NCBI RefSeq assembly: GCF_030848805.1
Contig: NC_092358.1
Location: 28,687,720 to 28,751,719 of the forward strand
DNA length: 64,000 nucleotides
DNA from: Temnothorax longispinosus
Taxonomy: Eukaryota; Arthropoda; Insecta; Hymenoptera; Formicidae
Direction of reading: 5' to 3'
Position numbers and translations under genes: made by a program. The notes beneath the pieces were generated by a model. It was not told the origin of the DNA. It ran no database searches and saw only the letters and a program-made list of their open reading frames with translations. How positions within the stretch are numbered: the stretch's first letter is position 1; every line of letters begins with the position of its first letter. Positions 24,835 through 37,592 of the stretch are shown one piece after another.

Positions 24835-27800
24835 CATTGTCGTGCTCACCACGCTGCTCACCTGCGCACTCGATTCAAAGGTTCGCACGCTCGAGTCCTT
24901 CTCCAAACATGGTCTCTTCGCCTCCTTGTGCTCGCCGGATGAGCTGGGTTTCCGCTTGTGCTTCGAGCTCGAAGAGTGGGAGCGACTCGACGTCGCGTGG
25001 CCGTCCTTGCTGGCGTTACTGCCGGACGACCGCTTCTCTCCATGCCTGTGACCAATGCAATGGCATTTCTTTCTCCTATCCTCCGATTTCTTCTCGACGT
25101 TTTTCGAGCCAACCCGCTCAGATTTTTCAACGACGGGGTAACTGTGCGACAGCCCAGGAATGCTCGGAGCATCATCCTTGTTGGCGTCATCGGATACTTT
25201 AGATTCGGATTTCAACTGGTGAGTGGGACTCCGATGGTGATGTCGATCGTGCTTTCGTTCTCGTCTCTCGTGGTTCCTTCTCTTCTTGTGCCTTCGCTCT
25301 CTGCAATCCTTCTCGTCCCTGCATCTGCATTTTGATTTCGAGTGCGCCGTGCCGTGAGATTCGGACGGTTTCGGCGAGTTCTCATCACTGCTGCCGTTTC
25401 TGCTGTTGCTGTGTCTTTCGTTCTCGGTAGACGGAGACGTAGAGGATATCACGGACGAGGAAGAATACGAAGAGACGCCGGTCGTCGTCGCTGTCGAATT
25501 CTCGCTGCCTGGATTACCGTCGGTTGCAAAATCGCCGATTTTCTCGTTTTTTGCTCTCTCCTTTGCTTCGTCTTCCGCCATTTCGATCAACGCCTTAACA
25601 GCATTTTCTGTCGCGCATTCCATTTTCGATGTAAATGCCAACATGGTTTCTATCTCGAGCAAGTTGCAGTATCTCAATTTTGCGGCGTCATCTTTGCACC
25701 ATTGATCGGCGATCTCAAAGCTTTCCTTGCGGATCTTCTCTATCACCTCCTTGGAAGCCTCCGAAACTTCGGTGCGCAGCGACTGGCACACCTCTTCGAC
25801 ATCAGTCTTCGATTTGTAAATAGCTATCTCCAATGCCCTGTCTACAACCTCGGTGGCGTACGTTTTAGCAACGTTTTGCCGCTGCATCAATAATTCGTCG
25901 TCGAGAACAATCGGAGAAGTGTCGCCGGTCCCAGGTGTGTCTCCCGACAAAGACAATTCTGATCCGCTCAATCGTCTCTTAGTCTCTTTTAAGGAAGACG
26001 AACTATCAAACTTGGAAACCATTCTCGCTTCTACTACACCGGTAGCGTTTTCTTTACTGGATACACTCTTACTTTTGTCTCTCTCGTGATGACCACAACG
26101 ATGATCCAACTTGTGACCGTTGCTATCATATTTTTTCTTCTTGCAGGAGTGACAGTTGTCAGAACTGCTACCGCTGCTACTATGCGTGTGATGACTGCTC
26201 GATTTCTCGCTGCTGCGACGACGATCCTTATGTTTCTTCTCGGATCTCTTCTCATCCCTCTTGTCGTTGCTCTGCTTCTGTTCGTTGGTTTCACTTTTGG
26301 ACGATTTAGTGCTACCAAATGGATCCGTTGACTGATTGTCGCTACCCTCTTCCTTATCCTTTCGTTTGAGCGACGAGTGCCTGGAGTGATGTCGACTCTT
26401 ACGATGTTTCCCGTGCTGATCGGATTTCTTCAGATTACCCTGATATTCGGCCGCTCTTTCCTTCGCCTTCTCGAGAGAATCGATCGACAGTTTCTGCTCT
26501 AAACGTTGCCGATTCGTATTCTCCTTCTGCTCGTCGCCTATACCGACAGCTTCCAGAGGCTTTTTCTCCTTAATACGATGAGCAGACTCGTTTACTGCGC
26601 GAGTGTGTCTGATGCTCGTACTATGCTGCGATTCTGGATAATACTGCTTCAGTCTGATGTGCCAAGCAATACTCGAGACGGCCGAAACCGTCCTGAATTG
26701 GTGGATGATATTGCGTGGTAGAAAATATATGTCGTTGTCATAAAGATTTATCTTGGCGTAACGGACACCTTGTCGACGCAATTGATTCAGCTTTGCATCT
26801 TCCACCCACTGTACGCATTGCGATATCGGTGGCTCGTGCAAGTCCAGCTGTAGCTTCTCGACAAGTTCAGTGAAGTCACCCGCGTAAAAGGCCACGACAT
26901 CCTTTGTGATCCTATTATATTGGGACGCCTGGCCACCGTGGACGGCTTTCAGCACGCCAACTGCCGCTGTAGTCATCCTGTCCAATCCATGGCCGACGTG
27001 ATCGGCATGTGCCTTTGTACGATCCTCGAACATGTATTCTCGAGCCTCACTAAGCCGTGGTAGATATTGCAAATTTCTCAATTCGTTAATGCCCGTCCTA
27101 CGTCGTTTATACGGGCTTTTGTTTATGTCGGCCGTTGGTACTAGTTGTTCGCCCGGTCGAATCCACAAGATAGGGCCGTCGTTTGATTCTTGCGGCGTAT
27201 CCATCTTTACAACGGACAGAGGTCCCCAAGGCATTGTCTAGAATACGACAAGATTACATTAGCAAATGTATAACAAATATGTGGATTTACACGATTTACT
27301 TACCATTTTTAGAAATGGATTCTCTTCTAATTTTTGCAGTAGATCCGGAAAATATCCACCGACTTCTTCGTGAACAGTGCCCACCAGACTTATTTGGTGC
27401 AACGGCCCGTATCTAATAGTACCGTTACTATAAGCTTTACAAACTTGGTCTTTGTATTGAGCCATTGTGGTTGTTTCTATGTCGCTGTTTCTACCCAATA
27501 CTCCATTTTTTACAGTTAACGTGGGATAATTATTCGCCATATAGTCCAGAAGATCAGGTAGGTATGCAGCTGCATTATGTACTATGCCCATAACATGATG
27601 AGCATTTCCATTTTCATCTTCGCCGAAAACCACCTAGGAAATTTAAACAGATTTCATTAGAAGAGTCCACCGTGCGTGAAACTGAAAGAGCTTTGATGCG
27701 GTTAAAATCACAAAGCTACAAAGCTACTTGAATTTATTTCATTATTACACATATATACAACATTGAGTCGCATTTACGACGTACCTTGAAGTACTCCTGC

Positions 27801-30383
27801 GCCAATTCTTGCATTTGTTCATTCGTTAAAATACCAATTTCATCCTGAAACATATGGACAACTGTCGCACCACCGTTAGGATACGTTTCTATATGGATGA
27901 ATTTTTTGTACTTTAGGCCTTCTAACAATTCCTTTTTCGTCACCGGATTGTTTAGCATCTTGTAGTTTTTCGTTTGTAGATTTAACCTTAGGTTTTCATT
28001 GACAGACTTTGAGAATGGGAGAACCTTGCTGCTCAACGAGGATAAAATGTGACGATCCCGTTTACATTGTACACCAATGCTCGCTCTTTTTATTCCTTTG
28101 CGTTTGACACACCGTGAACAATATCGTCTATCTTCCTTCGAGCGTTTCTCTCTTGAAGACGAATAGGTTTTTGAATGCGAACTGGAAGATGGATTAATAA
28201 CGGAATCTGTGGTTTTGTCTTGGGACACTGCTGCCAATTCTGTTCTACCCGGCTCTGCTGAAAACGTATCTTCTACCCATTCGGATTTAACCGTTTCAAG
28301 TTCTTCTTGCGAATCTACGGGCTCTTTCTTAATATCACGAGGCTCTCTTGTCAATTCCCTGTCTGTGATATCTTCCTGTCCGATAGCATCTTGCTGTTTG
28401 CTTGATTCTGTTTTTGTAACGCCAACTTGTGAGTCGCTTATCTTCTTTGGCGATGGACAAAACAGATTCTCAGTTACTTTATCTATACACGTGACTGCAC
28501 CACTATCGGTGTTCTCTTCGTTATATTTTGCCGTATCCATGATAACTGTAGAATTCGCCGACATCATACTGATGGAAAATGTCGTATCTGGACTACGAGG
28601 ATCAGGACTGACAGAAACTCTTGGAGGATAATCAGGACTCCTCGGACTACCGATCACTTCGCCATTACTTTGCGGGCTTTCCCCTAACTGTGGTGTATTG
28701 TTGGAGAACGTCACGCATCCTTCTAATTTCGCTTTTGTGGATAACACGTGTACATCTCCAGACAACATTGTGTCGTTGTTACGTGTGGAATCAGTCTAAA
28801 CAGGAAACAGTTATTTATAAAATAAAGATTACCTTGGTAGCGTCATTTCTACGGTATAAATAAATATAAGAACTGCTTTGTGCCAGTGGTATGTATCACA
28901 GTGTAGAATGTGTATAATAATAATATAAAAATATATATAAATATAAAAAAAGTACTTAACAAAAGTTGTGCGATACCTACATGCGCAATATGTTCAACTG
29001 GTTCCTTAACAGTTTTTACTACATCATTGTTGCAATGATCTGCACTTCCTGTATCAAACATATACCATTCCATTTAGTGATGTGTAGTAAATCTTATTAT
29101 AAATAATATCTCAATTTTATAATTATTATATAACATACGATATGTCAGGGTGATGGGTGGCTCCATGTGAGAATGATCAACTAGTTAGTAAATACCCAGA
29201 TTTGAACCTGACCTGGGACCGTCCCACATATACTTGGATTTTATACGAAGTTGGAAGAAAAATTGAAGGTTTTGAGAGAAGAAGGATGAGATAAATGTAC
29301 CCATCTTAGAAACATGTTTCGATTATATAAAATGTATGCAACGTATAACACGTTTACATTTAAAACTTGTCTATCTTATTCTTCTATGGAAAAAAAATTC
29401 TATTTTTAAAAACACGTATTAAACTCAATTCTTGTTCTTGTATTAGCAGCAAAAATAATTTTTTCATTCATGCTATTTTATTTGAAATTAATAAATAAAA
29501 AAAAAAAAAATAAACTCAAATATCTAGTAGCATTTCAACCAAGACACATACAAGTTAATTTTTATTTAACCCAGACTTTTATATGTTTAAAATAAATTTA
29601 AAACACGTAAGTGTAAATTATTAAAATATAAATATAGATTGTTAATATAAACAGACTTAATAAATATATCCCCTGGCAACAATTTTTTTGTACGTGCAAC
29701 TTATGAACATAAATGTTATATATCGTCAAATCTAACGGAAATTTACTTTGATCGTAACTCAACTACAGTTTATCTGTGTTGAATACATCTACGTATTGGA
29801 ACATTGGAATGCAAAGCTTCACAGCTAGCTGTCAGACTACGAGGATAAACACATCCTGGCATTTCGAAATACATCAAAGATATCAAAGAGCTGCTTGCAA
29901 GCCGGTCGGTTGAAAATATCTCCCAAGGGTTTCGCGCGACAACTAATAACACGGAAGAAGATTACCGTCTGGCTCTCCCGGAAGACAAGCGGTGTCGTCC
30001 AGGTCACTACCATGGTGAGACATGCTGCGCCGTTGGGGGGACGGCTGCTGCGTTTCGTTGTCGGGCTCGCTGCTCGCGACCAGGTCAGCAGCCACATCAC
30101 CAGACGAGCTTGCGAGGGCCGTGCCCGTGTCTCTCGGTAACGCGTGCCCTTCCGTGTTCCCGTGAAACGGTGACGCTGCAGGGAGATCCGTGGGCGTCCT
30201 CGGCGAATGACGCGCGGGATCGCGCGCACGTACGTCCGTCCCCTCGACGACGGGACGCGACGCCGTCCCGGATGACGTAACGCTCCCTGCTTTACTCCCA
30301 ACTGACTCGGTTGCCCGCTCGCTCGTATTATTTACATCACATCCTACGTTTGACACGATACCCGCACCGTCCTCGGATGCCAT
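24730..30383 (-). CDS. RSBN1-family protein (JmjC-related, putative H4K20 demethylase)
   Basis: The family includes vertebrate RSBN1/RSBN1L and worm DPY-21, reported as a histone H4K20me2 demethylase. Five exons join in phase: 29966-30383, 28981-29048, 27785-28795, 27304-27633 and 24730-27237 (1444 residues). The conserved core spans about 465-815, with [145 protein letters not shown] and [18 protein letters not shown] did not assign metal ligands. The N-terminal half is disordered with SUMO-type motifs (IKKE, VKSE) and a basic patch. The long C-terminal half is Ser/Lys/His/Arg-rich and ends in a polythreonine run. The start (MASEDG) is the first ATG of exon 1. An in-frame-looking ATG at 29073 lies upstream of the exon 2 acceptor and is intronic. 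Confidence 0.93.
24798..24832 (-). repeat. (CGT)n triplet repeat encoding polythreonine
   Basis: The plus strand carries about 12 uninterrupted TCG/CGT units. On the minus strand this reads as ACG codons and adds a polythreonine run near the C-terminus of the RSBN1-family protein. A pure repeat such as this is expected to vary in length. Confidence 0.9.
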
Positions 30384-31629
30384 CTTGGTTCCGTGAGCTG
30401 CCGTGAGCCGTGAGCGACATCCCGGACGCGGCGATAGGCGATACTACGCGGCCGCCGATTGGCGATCGCGCTCGCCGGCGGCGGCGCGCGCCGACGCCGA
30501 AGAGTGGGGGCCGCGCCAGTAGACTGGGCGGTTCTATCAGTACGAGGGACGAGCGGACAGCGGATGAGGGACATTTTTATCCGCCGGAATCTTCGATCTC
30601 CGCGACTCCGCGATATTTTTCCATTTCTGGTGCCTACCACCTACCCCACCTACCGTCGCCAATTGTCACGCCGGGATTGAAGCGCGACGGCGCGGCGACG
30701 GGAGGACTAGAGGCGTGAGAACCGCGTGTCATTGCCCGCGAGGATCAGCGTGGATTTCCGGTTGTCCCGGTTGTCGCGGACGCTCGAATCTCGAATCTCG
30801 AATCTCGAAAGCGTACTTCCGAACGGAACAAATGAGTCAGTGCACTCAGTGCCAATATAACGAGAATTCACAAAAAGTCAATTTTTTTTTAAACTGCAAT
30901 AATACATTTTCACTATCGCGTTACTGTTTATCAGGTTTATCTCATTATATTTTCTTGGTGCTATGTTGATTTTTGAAAGTCCACACAAATCCGCAGACTT
31001 AAAATTGCAAGAATTCTTGAAATTACATTTCTTGGAATTTTGATTAGCGCCATCTCTAACATGAATATATTCTACTGGTGCGCTTTTGTCACTTTTGTGA
31101 TTTGTCGATTTCGGGGAATCAATCTTATCGGTAATAAATGTCGGCAATCCTAAAAAAATATTATCAGTAGCTGATAAAATTAAAAAAATCGGACTGCAAA
31201 ATTAGAATTTGCTCATTTCTGATTATTTCAATCTTAGCATGCCTTGCCTTAAATTTTAATCACCGATTTTCCATTTCCATTAAACGGATTATTGCTCTTA
31301 TAATTCTCCACGATTTAATTGCATTGGTGCGATACGGACTTAACGGAATATAGGGGAATATGCATTGGCCTATCTAGACGATTCGCGGTGCATGGCCGCT
31401 TTCGCAGTCGCTTGCGCGCCGCGCACCCTGGCGGCTGGCGCAAGTGGCGCAGCGCGCACTCGGCACTCGGCATCGGCGTGACGGGAGTGGACGAGTGGAC
31501 GGTGGACGCCGGACGGGAGCGGAACGCGTACCGCGTACGGGAAATAAACAGAGTGCGGCGTGCAGCGTGCAGCGTGTAGCGTGTAGTAGTGGTGGCGAGA
31601 GAGCGCGCGTTTAAGACAGTTTAAGAATC
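30384..31629. promoter_or_regulatory. Divergent promoter region of RSBN1 and SET
   Basis: The start codons of RSBN1 (minus) and SET (plus) are 1246 bases apart. Both ends are GC/CpG-rich (about 30384-30800 and 31380-31629) and the middle is AT-rich. An inverted CCAAT box (ATTGG at 30458-30462, in GCCGATTGGCG) lies close upstream of RSBN1, as in NF-Y promoters. A short CTCGAAT-type tandem repeat occurs at about 30783-30807. The AT-rich middle contains an unexplained open frame listed separately. Confidence 0.55.
30878..31155 (-). other. AT-rich open frame with splice acceptor, unidentified
   Basis: On the minus strand a T-rich tract ending in TAG (about 31156-31158) is followed by about 90 codons without a stop, ending in TGA at 30878. 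The sequence has no ATG at its start, so it would be a terminal exon. The deduced peptide is rich in Lys, Asn, Ser and Ile and has several cysteines (including KKCNFKNSCNFKSADLCG). I do not recognise it. It could be the last exon of a small gene, a degraded mobile-element fragment, or chance. Confidence 0.25.
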
Positions 31630-33459
31630 ATGTCGTCGTCGAGCAAGAAGGCCAAGGAGCTGGAGGATCCGGGCTCGGGCGAGGGGGACGCCCGTGATTA
31701 CGACGTCGAGATACAGAAGACCCTCGAGGAGATCGACGGCTGTCAGAATCAAATCGATGGCCTGAACGAGAAGGCCAGCGACGAGATTCTCGAGGTCGAG
31801 AAGAAGTATAACAAGCTGCGCAAGCCCTACTTCCAGAAGCGCAACGACATCATCAAGAGGATACCCAACTTCTGGGTCACCGCTGTATCCTTTTTCAGGC
31901 CGACGCCGCGCCCCCGCCGCGTTCCGCGTGCCGACAGCGTGAGATCGACGCGCGGCCGCGCGCCGTTTTGACGTTTCTCGATGCCCCGACGGTGCCGGCG
32001 TCCGCCGCGCCGGCGACCACCGCCATCTTGCCTACTTGTGTACATACGTGCGTAAGCGTGTGTATATAGACGATCCTAGACGATTCCGCGCTTTAGTTTT
32101 ACGATTATATATTTATTTTTTTTTATATCGGTGACCGGCGTAACGCCACGCTTTCGGAGAATTTGCGCCACGCCGTTGTCAGCTCGCGGAAACGCGTGAC
32201 GACGTGCCGATCTTTCGAGATTTTCACGTACAAGTCGGTAACGCCAAGCGTGTAGGGATCTTTCTGAATTGGAGTCACTTGGCACAAACTTTTGACTCTT
32301 GCATGGATTGTTTCGAACGATAAGATAGCGCGTTGATGGTTGTTATTTTATTAACAATTATTATTTGTATCAAGAGATGATTTATGTTAATATTCTTCCT
32401 TACATAAAGTTTAGTTTGTAAACAACAAAGAAATAGCAGAAATATTGGAGGAAGACGAGGAAGACGCCCTAAGATTCCTAAACAAATTAGAAGTTGAAGA
32501 ATTCGAAGATATCAAATCTGGCTATAGGATTAATTTTTACTTTGACGAGAATCCATATTTTGAAAATGACGTTTTAACTAAGGAATTTCATCTAGGATCT
32601 TCTGGTGAGCGCATTTTTTGTCAGCACTCGGCACTATTAACTCGATAATACGTAGCAAACCCCACGTATCTTAAAAACTGTGCGACGTGATGTAATTAAA
32701 TCGAGTGTCATAGTTGCGATGAATCTCCTGCTGTTTTGCAGGAGATCCAGCATCTCAAAGTACGTCTATTCGTTGGAAAGAGGGTGCGGATTTAACGAAG
32801 AAAGCGAAAACCAAAACGCCGCTGAAAGGACGCAAAAGGCCACTCAAACACAGGTCATTTTTCGATTGGTTCACGGATCATGGAGATCCAAGCTCAGACG
32901 AGATAGCTGAACTAATTAAAGATGATATGTGGCCTAATCCATTGCAGGTAAACGCTTTACTTTAGAAATGTATTTAAATGTGGATATGTCGATGAGAGTC
33001 GATGTCAGAAAGTTTGGACATGCATTAATACGTTGTTTATTATAATTTCATGGGTTTTAGTATTACCTGGCTCCAGATATAGATGTTGAAAATGGCATTG
33101 AGGGTGACGGCGAAGAATGCGAAAGCGAAGAAGAGGAGGAAGAGGAGGATGGCGCGGATGATGGTGATGAAGGTGGAGAAGGAGAGGAAGGCGATGACAG
33201 CATAGTGGTAGTCGAGGATGATGTCGATGAAGACGATGACGAGGACGAGGCTGTGAATGATGAGGATGACGGTGTCAATGAAGAGGATGATCTGTTGGTG
33301 GACGATGGTGACGGTAAGCGTTAAAACAAACTTTAAAATGAACGCGTTATTCTATGATACACGTTATTGTGTATGATTTGTATAATATCTGTATTATACA
33401 AATAGACCCTCTGGGTCTATTTTATTGTGAATGTTTCAGAGGGAGAAGAACCTGAATAA
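31630..33459 (+). CDS. Set: SET protein (NAP-family histone chaperone, PP2A inhibitor)
   Basis: SET/TAF-I binds histones, blocks histone acetylation as part of INHAT, and inhibits PP2A. Five exons join in phase: 31630-31884, 32415-32604, 32742-32947, 33061-33313 and 33440-33459 (307 residues). The dimerisation helix is at about 25-77 ([20 protein letters not shown] and [20 protein letters not shown]). The NAP globular domain follows, with [13 protein letters not shown] across the first splice junction, [47 protein letters not shown] and [16 protein letters not shown]. The tail from about 225 is almost wholly Asp/Glu. The first donor (GCT then GTATCC) is weak, but family alignment fixes it. 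The start is the first ATG ([15 protein letters not shown]). It lies head-to-head with RSBN1. Confidence 0.96.
33400..33422 (+). repeat. Small perfect hairpin in the last SET intron
   Basis: AAATAGACCC and GGGTCTATTT flank a three-base loop (TCT), 17 bases upstream of the final SET exon. It lies where the branch point and pyrimidine tract would be, so in the pre-mRNA it could affect acceptor use. Confidence 0.7.
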
Positions 33460-36400
33460 AGTCAGAGTCTGATTTCTCATAACATCACACTCCACAAATA
33501 CCGTGAAAAAAAAAGAAAGAAAAATGAATGAACGTGTGTGCACCGAATCAATCAAGAGCAGATAGTTTAGTGGACTAAAAATATTATGCCATATGAATAA
33601 ATCTCAGGACACATTTTTTCTGAATATATGAATATAGAGAAGCAGAATTTAGGAGATCTAGACCCTTTCGATTGAGAACCTATGTATAAAAACACAGCAT
33701 TTGTTAAGATATATTGAAAGTGGTTTGAAAGAGAGAGAGAGAGAGAGAGAGAGAAAGAGGGAGGGAGGGGTCTGGATTGAATTAGATAGGTTTCACCATT
33801 GCACTAAACCTGTATCGGAACGTAATACGACGTCCTCAGTTATATTCATATGGCCTAGTCGTCGTTCCCTTAAAATATGCGACAGAAAAATTGTCCGCTT
33901 GGTCTTTAATATCGCGGATTTTATCGATAAGTTAGGATAAAATAGAACGAGGCACTAGGTGGGGAGTTCCATTTGCTTTCTCATGATGAAAATTGTTCTT
34001 TAGACATGACTTCCAGAACGAGGTGTTTTAGATAGAATTTTTGAGAGTGACAACTGTATTTCCTCTCCGTACATCAAATACACGGACTTTTACACACGTG
34101 TCTCACTATTGAATAAAACGTGTAGAATAAAGATCCGATTAATTTTACATTGACGCATATTGTCTACTGTGGATGTTTTATCACTACTCGGGAAGTAGTG
34201 ATGAAAAACTGTATTAATAATTCGTGATAATAATTTATTCATTTTATATCACTGTAGGTGCAGACTGTATAACTAACTGTATTTTTATTTTATTTGACTT
34301 CTTTTTTATATAATTTTGTATTAATAGGTATATAATGAGAAATACTTGTATAGTGCCCCGTTTATAAGTTACATAAAAAATTTACACTATACACATGACA
34401 TGATTATGACATAACATGATTTTTGGTTACTTATGTTACAATACTTACAATGTTGTCTCCAATAAACAGAAACACATAGATATTGTATATTCATGTATTA
34501 TTACAAAATTTTTACTTGCGACTATGTAACAGAGCTATTGTTTTGTTATCGATATTTTAGCGATACAGAAATATGTTGCGCTCAAGGAATTATGTATAAT
34601 TTTTCGATAAAAAATTGCAATGTAAAATTGTGTATTTTATTACTCACGGATAAATGACAATGTGCTCTGTATCGAAATCCATTTTGATTAGCATTAGTTG
34701 GGTTACAATTATTCGAAGAATTCTCAAGTTTAACTTGACGATATCACGAACTTGTCACACTCAAAAAAGAAAAATACTTTCATCTGGTCACACCTCGTTC
34801 ACGTTCTTCCACACTTCGTGTCACGATTTACTCATATAAAGTAAGTGTTTCGCGAACATTTGTCACATTTGATACACTACGTACTTCTAACGATGATTTC
34901 ACTTTGCGAGATTATCGAATATTATATGGCAAAGGTGAAATCAACATGCAAAGTCGCGACGATACTCTTACATCTTCTATAATCGTCAGTAGAGAGAGAA
35001 TAAGACACAAGTTGTCGGTTACACATTCGCATCAATAAACCGAATCTCGTTGGTTACTCTGCATTCTTCGAAGCATAGGAAGAAACAAGTACGTACTACA
35101 TCTCGAATAGAAAGCGCTCGTAGTCGATTTGATAAGATAAGCTGTAATTGTCTAATTTTAGAATAAAGTACAACAGCGATATTTTTTAATTAAGGATATA
35201 TATATATTCTCGTGTTGTTTTATTATTCGGAGATACGGTTCTGTCAGTATTTATTAGATTAATACGTGTTACCGCTAACATGTGTGAGAAAAGAAACGAT
35301 TGTCAAAATTATAGAAATAATAAGACCAATAAGATTCGTATTTTACCATTAGACATACCTGTGTGTTTATGTATATTATATTCATTAATACCTATTGACT
35401 CGATTCGTTGCGTCTTATGTGAGAAAAAAAATAGTTGGCCGGTTCTTTTGGGCAGCGGCGAGTTGTAATAAATTTGTCGTCGTGCATTCTTTCACGGAGA
35501 TGCTATCCGAATTCGACTGTGTGAAAACTGCTCTCTATTTTTTTTTTTTGCCGTACGAAGAATAAAGAAACGTGTCAGCGAGGACGAGATGGGAGAACAC
35601 GAGAATCAAGTGTAAATCTTATTCACGTCGAGCGACGTGCTCGTGTTACGCAATCATGCAACAGATCAATCGAATAAAGTTGCCACTTTGATATACAAAG
35701 TTTGAGTTTTTATATTATTCATTAGTCTCGTAGATATAGAGATACGCATGTACGATATTCCACACCTGTCGCGAACGTTATTTAGCTGCCGCAATTTATT
35801 TCACGATGATAATTTGATATAATTAGACAGCCTTGGGACAATTTTGCCGTCACGTCGGAATTTCAAAGATCAGTATATCGTAGTCTTTGCGGAATTAAAA
35901 TTGTTTACAATCAAACCAAGGAAAAACGCCGTAAAATTTTTTAATTTTTCTTCAGGAAGGAATTGACAATCGCCCGAATCGCCGTTGGGTAATTTGGGTT
36001 CGTGGGAGCCGCGATCGCATAGCTGTCGCCGGTCGAAACGCGGAACAGGAAGCGGCCGACCAAATAAACTTATCCTCGGGGCCCCTATGAAGACGCGTTA
36101 ACCGCATCTCTTTTTTTTTCCCAGCGGATTGTCAAAAATTCTCTGCTTTTTACATCGACACGCGTAATCACGCGGCGTCGTCGCCTCGTTCGCCCTGGCC
36201 CTATTACCAGCAGACCGAGCACATGCAGAGCCGGCCGCGGCAAAAAAGCAACCACTTTAGATCCGAAGGCTGCGTAAGCCGTTAACGGCGAACCTCGAGG
36301 ATGATGCGGAGCGTGTGCTGCTACAGCGGCTTCTGAAAGCCACGGGATTTTTTCACAATGCGCGACTCATGTGAACCAGGGTGTTATATAGCGTCTGTCA

Positions 36401-37592
36401 GCGTCAATATGTCGCTGCGACGACGACGATGGCGGGCGATAAGCGATACTCTGCGTCCCGGTTAAGAACGCAGATCTACATAAACTGAAGGGGCATCTTA
36501 ATATTATTTATCGACGATCGCGACGATTGATTAATATAAATTTATAAGTCAATGTCTTTGAAATAAAATCGCTAACATTAAATATAGAATTTGATAAAAT
36601 TTCTTGGTATTTAAAGAGGACGGAGTTGGATAAAATCTTATACAGATTTCTCGTTAATAGCATACAAATAGTGTCATCATTTAGAAATGATTTGTGTAGA
36701 TTATAAATTTCCCCTTGTTGAGAGATTTGGAGGCAACATGCGCCCGATGGGTGGTACGAAATTTCGCGCGACAAGGGGGCCACTGTTGACTGTTGAGGAA
36801 GCCTCATCGGCAAAAAAAGCTGCTTTGTGCCGCGGCCTGGAGCAGAAGAAGTCACGAGGACGGCGAAAAACTCGAAGAATAAGCTGCGATTGCCTATATG
36901 AAAGTACATGTTTGTCCGATAAAGAGAAAATATAATTTGAAATACGAATTGGTTGTTAGTATCTTTTAGCATAACAATTACATTTCAAACTGTACTTATT
37001 TTTTAAATAAAGCCTTTGATTGACACTCGGAGCTATCCAATTATTCTTATCAAAGCGCGAACGATGATGCCAGCGACGATTTTGAAGATAATCGCGCTTG
37101 TCTGCCTCCGTTTCTGCTCGAATCGCGCTATTAATCACACACGGAGTCTGCGAGCGCGTATCACGCGTATTCTCATATCTATAATGAGACGGAGAGAAAA
37201 AGTGAGAGAGTGAGAGAGAAAAACGGCGGACTTGTACTACGCAACAGTGTGTTGCGCGTGGAAGGAGGGAGGATGAGGACGAAGGGTAGAAGGAGAGGCC
37301 CGGGACCTGCGAGGGAGATGTACAAAGGTGCTGATGACAAAACCGAAGTGCCGGCGTACCAAATGCTTCAATGCAAGTTGAGCGCTCGTCCGCGGCACAT
37401 CCGGATGAAACTTTCTCGGGACGGTTGCTCGCACGTTTTTTTTCGAAAAGATAAAAAAAAAGTGATAAAAAAACCGAGAGGTCGAATTGATAGTTTCTTC
37501 GCGAAAAAAAAAGAAAAATTTTAATCGCATTTCGATCAACGCGAAAAATCGTTTGAGGTATAATAATCGCGGTGTTCGATCGATGAGGCAAG
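33460..37592. other. SET 3' UTR and intergenic DNA
   Basis: No supported gene. Candidate SET poly(A) signals are AATAAA at 33596-33601 and 34461-34466. A GA dinucleotide run lies near 33729-33753, and a hairpin (ATCACTAC ... GTAGTGAT) lies near 34180-34202. A GC-rich patch at about 35980-36470 and open frames at about 36.5-37.5 kb on both strands have no recognisable homology. The last few hundred bases are likely the 5' UTR and promoter of the fibulin gene. Confidence 0.5.

Noticed and set aside
28849..29073. Apparent ATG start for RSBN1 at 29073
   Set aside because: The segment from 29073 to 29049 ends in a good splice acceptor (TTTGATACAG). Joining at 29048 to exon 1 (donor after 29966) is in phase and gives a longer, sensible N-terminus.
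29141..29250. tRNA-like short sequence (region with TTTGAACCTGAC)
   Set aside because: It has a B-box-like string but no convincing A box or acceptor stem pairing.
36508..36972. 155-codon minus-strand frame and an opposing plus-strand frame
   Set aside because: No recognisable family, no clear splice sites or ATG context, and frames open on both strands. A decayed repeat is possible, but I cannot support a gene.
36956..37591. 211-codon minus-strand frame antisense to the fibulin 5' region
   Set aside because: Composition is Ser/Arg/Phe low complexity with no homology; the fibulin 5' UTR on the other strand explains the region better.
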